This document shows positions 5,362-12,249 of a DNA stretch of 12,249 nt, piece after piece. The notes under the pieces were generated by a model. That model was not told where the DNA came from. It saw only the letters and a list, made by a program, of their open reading frames with translations, and did not search any database. Every line of letters starts with the position of its first letter. The stretch's first letter is position 1. The stretch covers positions 1 through 12,249 of the forward strand of contig CAAGJL010000278.1 in NCBI GenBank assembly GCA_900770145.1, read 5' to 3'. The stretch comes from Clostridia bacterium (lineage in GTDB: Bacteria > Bacillota > Clostridia > Oscillospirales > CAG-272). Made by a program: the position numbers and the translations under genes.

Positions 5362-6208
5362 GCGACAGTTCTGCGGCTTTCAGAGTGTTGCAAAGCAGCA
5401 TCGCGATGGTCATAGGTCCCACGCCCCCCGGCACCGGGGTAATGGCGGAAGCCACCGGCTCCACCTTGGCGAAATTCACATCCCCGCATAGTTTGCCGTC
5501 CGCAGGGCGGCGATTCATCCCCACGTCGATTACCACGGCGCCGGGCTTGACATAGGTTTCGTCAAAAAACTCCGGCTTGCCGATCGCCGTGACCAGAATA
5601 TCCGCACGGCGGCAGACCTCCGGGAGGTTTTTCGTGTGGCTGTGGCACACCGTGACCGTGCCGCCTGCGTGCAACAAGAGCATTGCCTGCGGTTTGCCCA
5701 CGATGTTGGATCGCCCGACCACCACGCACTCCTTGCCGTCCGGCGAGATGTCACTGCGTTTCAGAAGTTCCATCACCCCGGCTGGGGTGCACGGCAGGAA
5801 ATCGTAATCGCCGATCATAATTCTGCCCACATTATAAGGGTGGAACGCGTCCACATCCTTGCGGGGATCAATGGAAAGCAGCACTTTTTCCGCGTCCAGA
5901 TGACGCGGAAGAGGCAACTGCACAAGAATTCCGTGTACGCTTGTATCCGCATTCAATTCCGCAACCACGGAAAGCAGTTCTTCTTCCTTCGTATCCTCCG
6001 GCAGTTCAATCACGGTGGAAGCAATGCCGATTTCTTCACAGGCGCGCTGTTTGTTGCGCACATAAACCTTGGAGGCGGGGTTCTCCCCCACGATAATCAC
6101 CGCAAGCCCCGGCGCAAAACCGTTTGCCGCGCGGAATGCGGCAACTTTCCCGGTCAATTCCAGGCGAATCTCGCCCGCAATCTGTTTCCCGTCAATCCGT
6201 TTTGCCAT
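5354..6208 (-). CDS. folD: Bifunctional methylenetetrahydrofolate dehydrogenase / methenyltetrahydrofolate cyclohydrolase FolD
   Basis: This 284-residue cytosolic enzyme interconverts 5,10-methylene-, 5,10-methenyl- and 10-formyl-tetrahydrofolate with NADP, feeding purine and formyl-methionine synthesis. The catalytic Tyr49 and Lys53 lie in VGENPASKVYVRNKQRACEE, and Gln98 lies in VQLPLP. Asp120 lies in DVDAFHPYNVG, where most homologues have Gly rather than Ala after DVD. The NADP-binding Rossmann part shows VVVGRSNIVGKP and VTAIGKPEF, and the C-terminus has the family signature PVPGGVGPMTIAMLL. Length is normal. The ATG at 6208 lies inside the end of lgt (17-base overlap) behind a G-rich but imperfect ribosome site, so translational coupling to lgt is likely. 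The stop codon is embedded in a palindrome and a terminator follows, making folD the last gene of its transcription unit. Confidence 0.97.
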   Translation of the reverse strand: MAKRIDGKQIAGEIRLELTGKVAAFRAANGFAPGLAVIIVGENPASKVYVRNKQRACEEIGIASTVIELPEDTKEEELLSVVAELNADTSVHGILVQLPLPRHLDAEKVLLSIDPRKDVDAFHPYNVGRIMIGDYDFLPCTPAGVMELLKRSDISPDGKECVVVGRSNIVGKPQAMLLLHAGGTVTVCHSHTKNLPEVCRRADILVTAIGKPEFFDETYVKPGAVVIDVGMNRRPADGKLCGDVNFAKVEPVASAITPVPGGVGPMTIAMLLCNTLKAAELSLV

Positions 6209-7145
6209 TGCCGTCCCCCCCGTTTTTCTGTTCCGGCTCCGTTTTGGAGGAACCCTTTTCTGTCCGCTTGCCGATGCCGCGCAGTTTTTCGTAAACCGGG
6301 GCGTACTCAGCCTTTGCCGCCTCTGCGCGGTTGGCGCGAATCAGGAAGTAAACAAGCAACGCCGTGCAGATCACAAAGCAAAGGAAGCCCACGACCTGCG
6401 AAATGCGGAACACGCCGATATACAGGCTGTCGGTGCGAAGCCCCTCGATAAACATCCGCCCGAAACCGTACCATGCAAGATACTCCAGCGTGATCTGCCC
6501 GTTGAATTTTTTCTTTTTATAAAATACGTTAATCAGAATAAACCCGATCAGATTCCACACCGATTCATAAAGGAACGTTGGGTGATAGTAGGTAAACCGC
6601 CCGTTGGAGCCCATCAGCCCCATGCGGAAGAAGAAGTTTTCGGTTACCTCAAGCCCGTGGCACTCCCCGTTGACAAAGTTGCCCCATCTGCCGATAATCT
6701 GCCCCAGCATCACACCGGGAGATACCATATCAAACACGCGAAAAATGCGGTCTTTGTCAAACTTTTTCCACTTGCTGACAACAAACAGACCCAACGCGCC
6801 GCCGATGATGGCGCCGTAGATGGCGATGCCGCCCTCCCAAATGGCAATCACATCGTAAAAGCTGTGATAAATACCGTCTTTGATGGTGGTCAGCACATAG
6901 TAGGTGCGGGCCCCCACGATGGCAAGCGCTACGGTGACCAGGGTGTAGTCAATCAGGTCATCGGCGCTGATCCCCTCGTATTTGGAGCGATAGAGCGCAT
7001 AAAGAAACGCGCACACGATCCCGAGCGTGAGAATAATGCCGTACCAGCGCACCTCAAGCCCCCCGAAAATCGGCAGAGTGAACGCCACCTTGTTGATGGT
7101 AAACTCCCCGATCCCGAAACCGGGAAAACTCATCGTTGTACTCAT
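6192..7145 (-). CDS. lgt: Prolipoprotein diacylglyceryl transferase
   Basis: This 317-residue polytopic membrane enzyme transfers diacylglycerol from phosphatidylglycerol to the lipobox cysteine of prolipoproteins, the first step of lipoprotein maturation. The family signature is present at residues 152-164 (GRWGNFVNGECHG), with the essential Arg and Asn. WEGGIAIYGAIIGG (about 103-116) corresponds to the conserved GG...(H/Y)G loop, and GLRTDSLYIG to the late Arg motif. Seven membrane segments are plausible from about residue 33 to 272. The last 40 or so residues form a charged Lys/Glu/Gly-rich tail without obvious motif. The start is supported by GGGAGGAA upstream of ATG 7145. The gene follows ymfH after only 2 bases, so its ribosome site lies inside ymfH, and it overlaps folD by 17 bases. 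Confidence 0.97.
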   Translation of the reverse strand: MSTTMSFPGFGIGEFTINKVAFTLPIFGGLEVRWYGIILTLGIVCAFLYALYRSKYEGISADDLIDYTLVTVALAIVGARTYYVLTTIKDGIYHSFYDVIAIWEGGIAIYGAIIGGALGLFVVSKWKKFDKDRIFRVFDMVSPGVMLGQIIGRWGNFVNGECHGLEVTENFFFRMGLMGSNGRFTYYHPTFLYESVWNLIGFILINVFYKKKKFNGQITLEYLAWYGFGRMFIEGLRTDSLYIGVFRISQVVGFLCFVICTALLVYFLIRANRAEAAKAEYAPVYEKLRGIGKRTEKGSSKTEPEQKNGGDGNGKTD

Positions 7146-7147
7146 AG

Positions 7148-8434
7148 TTATTCCTCCCTTTCTTCTTCCGGGTAAACAGCGGAAAGCGTGAACCGCTCCG
7201 GCAGGAACGCCTCGCGGAACAGATTTTCCACATATGCGAAATCAAGGTCTTGCAAGACCTTGGCGTATTCAAAAATTTCCGCGCCTTCCAGCGTGAAACA
7301 CAGCAGTGTTTCGGCAATTTCCTCCGTGGAGTCAAAGCCCTTGATATATTCCGCGTACTCTACGCGGCGGCAGCGTTCAAATTCCGCGGGGGAAAACCCG
7401 GTTTCCCGCTTTTTCTCAAAATAAGCGAGGATTTTTTCAAACACCCGTTCCGGGTCGTCCGCCTCGCCGAAAAGCCGCAGATACGAAAAACCCTCGGTCA
7501 GTGCGTAATCCGCGGTGAAATCCGCGCCGATCTCACCGCTGCCGAACAGTTCGTTAAACAGTTCCCCCGATTGCGAAAACAGCATTTCGGAAAGAACGGC
7601 AAAGCCCGCGTCTCGTTTCGTGCGCTCCGCGGCACAAAGGCGGTAGCCGTCGTCCTTCATCCCGATACAAAACGCCGGTTTTGCCACCTGACCGCGGATC
7701 TTTGCCACACGCGTCAGTGCGGCGGCACTCTCTTTTATGATGACCCGCGGCGGGCGCGGCGCGCCGGGGATGGGCGGCAATTCTTCTTCCGCAATCTTTG
7801 CCACCGCCTCCGGCGCGATATTACCGCACACCACCAAAGTCAGGTTAGCGGGGGTATAATAGGAGCGGTAAGCCCGATACAGCACGTTTGGCGTGATCTC
7901 CTCGACAGAAGCAAGCGATCCGCAAATCTCGTCCTTTACCGGGTGTGCCGCATACAGCCCACGCAACATCTGATAATAAGCGCGGTTATAAGGGTTGTCC
8001 CCTGTCTGGCGGATTTCCTCGCCGATGATGCCCCGCTCTTTTGCCACCGATTCCTCAGTGAAATACGGGTGGGTAACAAAGCGGATCAGTTCGGTCAGCG
8101 CCTCCTTTACCCGTTCGGTAGCGGAAAACAGATACACCGTGCGCGTGGCGGCGGTATATGCGTTCGCATCCGCCCCCAGCGCGGAGAATTTCTCAAAGGA
8201 ATCGCTCCCGTCCTCGTTGGAAAAGAGCTTATGCTCCAAAAAGTGCGCCACGCCTGCGGGGTATTTCTCCCCATCGGCGCCGGTTCTGTCCACGGAGCCG
8301 AAATCCGCAGCAAGCAGAGCGTAGGTAGTGGTCATCTTTTTGGGAAAGACGTAAATTTTCAGACCGGACGGGTGGCGGTAAAAATGATAGGTTTCGTTCA
8401 GCAAATCGCTGTGAAACACGGAAAATTTGCTCAT
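7148..8434 (-). CDS. ymfH: M16-family zinc peptidase YmfH (active-site member of the YmfF/YmfH pair)
   Basis: The 428-residue protein carries the inverted zinc motif HxxEH at residues 64-68 (HFLEH). The expected third ligand is a glutamate in GIIGEEIRQTGDNP (about 139-140), so it should be an active metallopeptidase of the pitrilysin/insulinase clan. An M16_C-type domain follows (about 175-360, YYTPANLTLVVCGN). In Bacillus the YmfF/YmfH pair (written YfmF/YfmH in some databases) is linked to 5-aminopentanol modification of EF-P; the substrate is not established from sequence. The start at 8434 is chosen because GGAGGAAG precedes it and its ATG overlaps the ymfF stop as ATGA; the longer in-frame extension to 8551 runs inside ymfF and is not family-like. 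lgt follows 2 bases downstream. Confidence 0.93.
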   Translation of the reverse strand: MSKFSVFHSDLLNETYHFYRHPSGLKIYVFPKKMTTTYALLAADFGSVDRTGADGEKYPAGVAHFLEHKLFSNEDGSDSFEKFSALGADANAYTAATRTVYLFSATERVKEALTELIRFVTHPYFTEESVAKERGIIGEEIRQTGDNPYNRAYYQMLRGLYAAHPVKDEICGSLASVEEITPNVLYRAYRSYYTPANLTLVVCGNIAPEAVAKIAEEELPPIPGAPRPPRVIIKESAAALTRVAKIRGQVAKPAFCIGMKDDGYRLCAAERTKRDAGFAVLSEMLFSQSGELFNELFGSGEIGADFTADYALTEGFSYLRLFGEADDPERVFEKILAYFEKKRETGFSPAEFERCRRVEYAEYIKGFDSTEEIAETLLCFTLEGAEIFEYAKVLQDLDFAYVENLFREAFLPERFTLSAVYPEEEREE

Positions 8435-9714
8435 TCTTCCTCCTCCCCGCCGGGTTTGGTGCCCTCTGCGAAACTGACGGCGCCAAGGGTAAAGCACCGT
8501 GCCGCCTCCACGACTTCCGCCTTGGTGACCGCGGCAAGGCGGCGGCTCCACTCTGTCGGCGTGCAGAACGTGCCGGAGAGCGTGCGTTTGACGTAAAAAT
8601 CCGCCAAGGAAGCAGGGCTGTCATAAATCTGACGATAGGCAAAGGAAAGCGCCCCACGTGCCGCCTCAAACTCGGCATCGCCGATCTCCCCGCGGCAGAT
8701 TGCCGCAAACTGCGCCAGTATGGATTCCTCCGCCACGGCGCGCTTTTCCGCCGCAATCCCGGCGCCCGCCAGCAAAAGCCCTTTATAAATATCCAGCGTG
8801 GAAGAACACTGATAGCAAAGCCCCTTTTCCTCCCGCACCCGCAAAAAGAGTTTGGAGGCGGGCGATCCGCCGAAAATCTCATTCAGATACAGCGCGGCAG
8901 GGGCAAGCGGATGGGAAAGCGACAACTCCCCGCGAAACCCCAGCACCAGGCGGCTTTGCGCCACCGGCATACGGATTGTCGCGGTGCGCGGGTACCCTTT
9001 CGGGGTTGCCGTTTTTGCCGTGAACGGCACGGGTGCCGCCGAAAAAGAAAATGCCGCGGAAAGCAGGTTTGCCACGGTTTCGCCATCCGTGTTTCCGATG
9101 TAGAAAAAGAGCGGGCAAATCTCGTTTTTTGCCACCATAAAGCGTGCGGCAAGCGTTTTTGCCGTCATCGCCCGCAAAGAATCCAGCGCCGCCGGAAGAT
9201 CCTCCGTACACCCTTCGCCGGGGCACAGAAGTTCCATACAGTTTTGCGTGGCGGCAACGCGCGGATTTTTGAGCATGGAACGGATTCCGTCGCCCATCAT
9301 GCGCTTGGTGAGTTCCACCGCCTCGTCCGGATAAACGCCGTTTTCCAAATGTGGGGAAAGCAACATTTCGGAAAGCAGAGACACGACATCCGGCAAAAGC
9401 CCGCCCGGCGTGCCCACATACCGCTCCCCCAAAAACTCCGCCGTAATCCCCAACATCTGCATATCGCCGAACGTGCGGTTGCGAAGCGAGACCAGCGTGG
9501 AATACAGGTCGTCGCACCGAAGGCTCAGCGCCTGACGGGAGGGATAATTTTCGGTGCCGTGCTGAGAGAGTGACAACACCGCCGCGTTCTGCTGATTGGA
9601 AATCGTTTCGGAGGGAAAAAGATAAGTAAGCCCCAGCAGCTCGCATTTGAATTGATCCGTCGAAAGGCAGATCAGTTTTGCGCCGCTTGCAGTGTCCAGT
9701 ATTTCGGGGGTCAT
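8431..9714 (-). CDS. ymfF: M16-like protein YmfF (inactive partner of YmfH)
   Basis: The 427-residue protein has the two-domain M16 fold but no HxxEH motif. The region where it should be reads LSLSQHGTENYPSRQALS, so it is probably the non-catalytic half of a heterodimer with YmfH, as in other M16 pairs. The C-terminal domain has the conserved FGGSPASKLFLRVREEKGLCY stretch (around 290-310) typical of this subfamily. It is the first gene of the ymfF-ymfH-lgt-folD unit. AAAGGAGAA lies 7 bases before ATG 9714, with a good promoter just upstream. It shares an ATGA overlap with ymfH, which favours equal amounts of the two proteins. A role in EF-P modification is taken from the Bacillus literature, not visible here. 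Confidence 0.9.
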   Translation of the reverse strand: MTPEILDTASGAKLICLSTDQFKCELLGLTYLFPSETISNQQNAAVLSLSQHGTENYPSRQALSLRCDDLYSTLVSLRNRTFGDMQMLGITAEFLGERYVGTPGGLLPDVVSLLSEMLLSPHLENGVYPDEAVELTKRMMGDGIRSMLKNPRVAATQNCMELLCPGEGCTEDLPAALDSLRAMTAKTLAARFMVAKNEICPLFFYIGNTDGETVANLLSAAFSFSAAPVPFTAKTATPKGYPRTATIRMPVAQSRLVLGFRGELSLSHPLAPAALYLNEIFGGSPASKLFLRVREEKGLCYQCSSTLDIYKGLLLAGAGIAAEKRAVAEESILAQFAAICRGEIGDAEFEAARGALSFAYRQIYDSPASLADFYVKRTLSGTFCTPTEWSRRLAAVTKAEVVEAARCFTLGAVSFAEGTKPGGEEEE

Positions 9715-9743
9715 TGCTGTTCTCCTTTCTCCGATAATATCTT

Positions 9744-9772
9744 ATTGTACCGCAAAAGAGGGAGAAATGCAA
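9744..9772 (-). promoter_or_regulatory. SigA-type promoter of the ymfF-ymfH-lgt-folD unit
   Basis: TTGCAT (-35, minus strand 9772-9767) and TACAAT (-10, 9749-9744) are separated by exactly 17 bases. The predicted start near 9737 leaves a leader of only about 20 bases before the ymfF ATG. No other promoter of similar quality was seen between here and folD. Confidence 0.75.
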
Positions 9773-9811
9773 GTACTTCACAAAAAAATCACTTTCCCGC
9801 CCGACAGGCTG

Positions 9812-9863
9812 AAAAAAGCAATGCCGAAACCGCAAAATCCGGCTGGAATTTGCGGTTTCGGCA
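9812..9863 (-). terminator. Terminator of mrp
   Basis: A perfect 15-bp stem pairs TGCCGAAACCGCAAA (9822-9836) with TTTGCGGTTTCGGCA (9849-9863) around a 12-base loop. On the minus strand it is followed by TTGCTTTTTTC. It starts about 20 bases after the mrp stop and separates mrp from the ymfF promoter. Confidence 0.82.
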
Positions 9864-9882
9864 AAATTTGTTCTTTTGAAAA

Positions 9883-10713
9883 TTAACCGATGTTCTTTTC
9901 AATCTCATCCGCAGCGGCGGCAAGCGGGTTTTCCTGAATTGATTCAATCTTCCCTGCATCCACCAGCGCGGCATATTCGGGGTTCATCGGCACGCGCGCC
10001 AACACCGGATAGCCGAACTCGGCGGCAATCTTTTCGATATGACTTTCACCGAAAATGCGGATTTCCTTTCCGCAATCCGGGCATTTGACATAACTCATAT
10101 TCTCCACCAGACCCAGCACCGGGATGCTCATCAGATCCGCCATATGCGCCGCCTTGCTGACAATCATGGAGACCAGCTCCTGCGGGCTGCTGACAATCAC
10201 CACACCGTCCAGTTTGACCGACTGAAAAATGGTCAGCGGTACGTCGCCGGTGCCGGGAGGGCAGTCGATAATCAGATAATCCACGTCATCCCAGATAACA
10301 TCGGTGTAAAACTGTTTGACAGTGCCGGCAATCACGGGGCCGCGCCAGACCACGGGGCTGGATTCGTCCGGCAGGAGGAGGTTCAGGGACATCAGGTCAA
10401 TGCCGCCCGCCGTTCTCGCCGGAATCAGCCCGGTTTCATCCCCTACCACGCCGGGTTTTACGCCAAACGCTTTCGGGATGGAGGGACCGGTGACGTCCGC
10501 GTCCATAATTCCTACGTGATAGCCCTTATTTGCCAACGCCACCGCAAGCAGTGAGGACACAAAGGATTTGCCGACCCCGCCCTTGCCGCTGATGACGCCG
10601 ATGATGTGCCCGATCCTGCTTTTCGGGTGCGGCGTTTCAAACTGCGGCGCCTGTCTTGAAGCACAGTTCTCCCCGCAACTGGAGCAATCGTGTGTGCAAT
10701 TTTCTTCTGCCAT
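9883..10713 (-). CDS. mrp: Mrp/NBP35-family P-loop ATPase (Fe-S cluster carrier)
   Basis: The 276-residue protein has a deviant Walker A, SGKGGVGKS, at residues 42-50. DADVTGPSIPKAFG follows at about 71-84, with WRGPVIAG (123-130) and the Walker-B-like DYLIIDCPPGTGD (145-157). CPDC at 211-214 is the conserved CxxC that binds a shared 4Fe-4S cluster in Mrp/ApbC/Nbp35 dimers. The N-terminus carries four more cysteines (C6, C10, C13, C17; Cx3Cx2Cx3C), a Nbp35-like addition. The protein probably holds or transfers Fe-S clusters in the cytosol. The start at 10713 is preferred over an in-frame TTG at 10734 because the family-like sequence begins at MAEENC; its ribosome site (GAGAAG) is weak. It is a single gene with its own promoter and terminator, divergent from the ABC exporter. 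Confidence 0.94.
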   Translation of the reverse strand: MAEENCTHDCSSCGENCASRQAPQFETPHPKSRIGHIIGVISGKGGVGKSFVSSLLAVALANKGYHVGIMDADVTGPSIPKAFGVKPGVVGDETGLIPARTAGGIDLMSLNLLLPDESSPVVWRGPVIAGTVKQFYTDVIWDDVDYLIIDCPPGTGDVPLTIFQSVKLDGVVIVSSPQELVSMIVSKAAHMADLMSIPVLGLVENMSYVKCPDCGKEIRIFGESHIEKIAAEFGYPVLARVPMNPEYAALVDAGKIESIQENPLAAAADEIEKNIG

Positions 10714-10763
10714 GATTCTTCTCGCTTTCCACAAATACCGGGGAAAAAATCCCCTTTTCCTCT

Positions 10764-10791
10764 ATTATACCTCTCCCGCGCGGAAAATCAA
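10764..10791 (-). promoter_or_regulatory. SigA-type promoter of mrp
   Basis: The -35 is TTGATT (10791-10786, minus strand) and the -10 is a perfect TATAAT (10769-10764), with a 16-base spacer. A small GGGGA/TCCCC hairpin (about 10740-10754) lies in the short leader between it and the ATG. Confidence 0.72.
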
Positions 10792-10834
10792 GCGTTTTCC
10801 GAGATTTCTTTTCTGTGAATTCCGCACAAAAGGC

Positions 10835-10863
10835 TTGTTATTTGGCGTTCCCTGTGTTAAAAT
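10835..10863 (+). promoter_or_regulatory. SigA-type promoter of the ABC exporter gene
   Basis: TTGTTA (10835-10840) and TAAAAT (10858-10863) are spaced by 17 bases. The predicted start lies about 25 bases before the ATG at 10894. It is divergent from the mrp promoter in the same 180-base intergenic region. Confidence 0.6.
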
Positions 10864-10893
10864 GACTTTATTACGAAAAAGAAAGGCTTTGCC

Positions 10894-12249
10894 ATGCGAA
10901 AACTGTTGCGTTTTCTGAAACCCTACCGGGCAGAATCGGTATTGGGACCGCTTTTTAAGATGCTGGAAGCGTTGTTTGAATTATTTATCCCGCTGGTGGT
11001 CGCCGATATTGTGGATGTCGGCATCAAAAACGGGGACAGCGCCTATATCTGGCAGCGATGCGGGCTGATGATCCTTTTGGGAGTTATCGGGCTGATCTGC
11101 TCCATCACCGCCCAATACTTCTCCGCCAAAGCCGCGGTCGGCATGGCAACAGGTCTTCGGCGGGCGTTGTTTGCCAAAATCGGGCGGTTGTCGTTTTCCA
11201 ACACCGACCGTTTCGGCACTTCCACCCTGCTCTCACGCTCCACGGCGGACGTGAACCAGATTCAATCCACGGTCAATATGGTGCTGCGCCTTTTCCTGCG
11301 CTCCCCCTTTATCGTGTTCGGTGCGATGATCATGTCTTTCACGGTCTCGCCGCACGCCGCCGTGACCTTTACCGTCACCATCCCCGCCCTTTTTGTGGTG
11401 GTGTTCGGCGTGATGCTGATCAGTATCCCGATGTTCCGCCGTGTGCAGGCAAAGCTGGATCGCGTACTGTGCCTCACGCGCGAAAACCTTTCCGGCACGC
11501 GTGTGGTGCGCGCGTTTGCCCGCGAACAAGATTCCTATGACGAGTTCCGCGCCACGAACCGGGAGCTGACGAAATTGCAGAAGTTTACCGGGCGTTTTTC
11601 GGCATTGCTGAACCCCGTGACCTATGTGATTATCAACTTTTCGATTCTGATGATTATCTGGAAAGGCGGGGTGGAAGTCAACCTCGGCAAGTTGCAACAG
11701 GGGCAGGTTATCGCGCTTTACAACTATATGTCGCAGATTTTGGTGGAACTGATCAAAATGGCGAACTTTATCATTCTGATTACCAAAGCCTGTGCCTGCG
11801 CCACCCGCGTCAACGAGGTGCTGGACACGCCGGACGGCATGCCTGCCGGCTCCGGCGCCCACGGGAACACCGACGGCGCGCGCGGCACGGTGGAATTCCG
11901 TGATGTTTCGCTTTCCTATTTCAAAGACAGCGACACGGCGCTTTCCCACATTTCACTGCTTGCCGAGGGCGGCGAGGTAATCGGGGTGATCGGCGGCACC
12001 GGCTCCGGCAAGAGCTCGCTGGTCAATCTGATTCCGCGCCTGTATGACGTGACCGGGGGCGCGGTGCTGGTAGACGGCACCGACGTGCGCGACTTTGCAA
12101 CCCCGGAAGAATTACGCCGCAAAATCGGCATGGTACCGCAGAAAGCGGAACTGTTTGCCGGCACCATACGCGACAATCTGCGCTTCGGCAAAAAAGACGC
12201 CACGGACGAAGAAATGTACGCGGCGCTGGACGCCGCAGTGGCGGGGGAA
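10894..12249 (+). CDS. ABC exporter, fused membrane and ATP-binding half-transporter (3' end outside window)
   Basis: From ATG 10894 (GAAAGG 7 bases upstream) the frame is open for 452 codons to the window edge. Residues about 1-310 form a type-I exporter membrane domain with about six hydrophobic segments (for example around 18-40, 57-78, 135-150, 155-178, 240-260). It contains the conserved cytoplasmic stretch ENLSGTRVVRAFAREQ. The nucleotide-binding domain begins near residue 335, with Walker A GGTGSGKSS at about 367 and the Q-loop VPQKAELF with Gln416. The LSGGQ signature, Walker B and H-loop lie beyond the window, so whether the ATP site is complete cannot be judged. Firmicute relatives often work as heterodimers encoded by two adjacent genes, so a partner could follow downstream. 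The substrate (drug, lipid or peptide) cannot be inferred. Confidence 0.93.
   Translation, partial: MRKLLRFLKPYRAESVLGPLFKMLEALFELFIPLVVADIVDVGIKNGDSAYIWQRCGLMILLGVIGLICSITAQYFSAKAAVGMATGLRRALFAKIGRLSFSNTDRFGTSTLLSRSTADVNQIQSTVNMVLRLFLRSPFIVFGAMIMSFTVSPHAAVTFTVTIPALFVVVFGVMLISIPMFRRVQAKLDRVLCLTRENLSGTRVVRAFAREQDSYDEFRATNRELTKLQKFTGRFSALLNPVTYVIINFSILMIIWKGGVEVNLGKLQQGQVIALYNYMSQILVELIKMANFIILITKACACATRVNEVLDTPDGMPAGSGAHGNTDGARGTVEFRDVSLSYFKDSDTALSHISLLAEGGEVIGVIGGTGSGKSSLVNLIPRLYDVTGGAVLVDGTDVRDFATPEELRRKIGMVPQKAELFAGTIRDNLRFGKKDATDEEMYAALDAAVAGE

Noticed and set aside
6069..7175. 368-codon plus-strand ORF opposite lgt
   Set aside because: Antisense to lgt, with His/Pro/Lys-rich composition typical of a reverse shadow frame and no ribosome site.
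8435..8551. Longer start of ymfH inside ymfF
   Set aside because: The extension has no homology-like features, and ATG 8434 has GGAGGAAG and an ATGA overlap with the previous stop.
7250..8596. 448-codon plus-strand ORF opposite ymfH
   Set aside because: It is antisense to a clearly conserved peptidase, and the translation shows no recognisable domain; a shadow frame of GC-rich coding DNA.
10714..10734. TTG start for mrp seven codons upstream
   Set aside because: Weaker start codon, no ribosome site, and the added residues MWKARRI are not family-like.
11233..11949. 238-codon minus-strand ORF opposite the ABC exporter
   Set aside because: The plus frame from 10894 encodes a textbook ABC exporter with Walker A and Q-loop; the minus frame is its shadow.

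Overview
The window looks like chromosomal DNA of a spore-forming, low- to mid-GC Firmicute of the class Clostridia (Oscillospiraceae or a related gut lineage is my best guess). The basis is a sigma-G gene, a YmfF/YmfH peptidase pair, a Clostridia-type Mrp with a cysteine-rich N-terminus, Gram-positive AGGAGG ribosome binding sites, SigA-type promoters and U-tailed terminators. No phage, transposon, CRISPR array, tRNA or rRNA was seen.

Layout. Bases 2-2776 (+) hold the C-terminal part of a large BspA-like leucine-rich-repeat protein whose start lies left of the window. A strong GC-rich hairpin (2781-2821) sits between it and the convergent minus-strand block. That block, read from right to left, is: mrp (9883-10713), alone with its own promoter and terminator; the tightly packed unit ymfF-ymfH-lgt-folD (9714 down to 5354), with one good promoter at 9744-9772 and a terminator at 5291-5321; sigG (4436-5209), with its own terminator; and a CNNM/CorC-type membrane protein (2826-4118), with its own promoter and a leader of about 180 nt. 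At the right end a plus-strand ABC exporter gene starts at 10894, divergent from mrp, and runs off the window inside its nucleotide-binding domain.

How the genes fit together. Most are housekeeping genes: one-carbon metabolism (FolD), lipoprotein maturation (Lgt), Fe-S cluster handling (Mrp), and a peptidase pair linked to EF-P modification in Bacillus. sigG is the forespore late sigma factor. The LRR protein is the one clearly accessory, probably cell-surface, gene; it is visibly more A/T-rich than its neighbours and grows by duplication of 23-codon units.

Most interesting points. (1) The leader of the CNNM/CorC gene carries a 28-codon ORF with a near-perfect Shine-Dalgarno and an acidic, then Pro-containing N-terminus, like known Mg2+-sensing leader peptides; the same RNA also has an ordered resemblance to parts of the M-box Mg2+ riboswitch core. 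(2) The sigG ribosome binding site lies in a 12-bp hairpin, recalling the translational damping reported for Bacillus sigG. (3) sigG sits downstream of folD rather than in the usual spoIIGA-sigE-sigG cluster.
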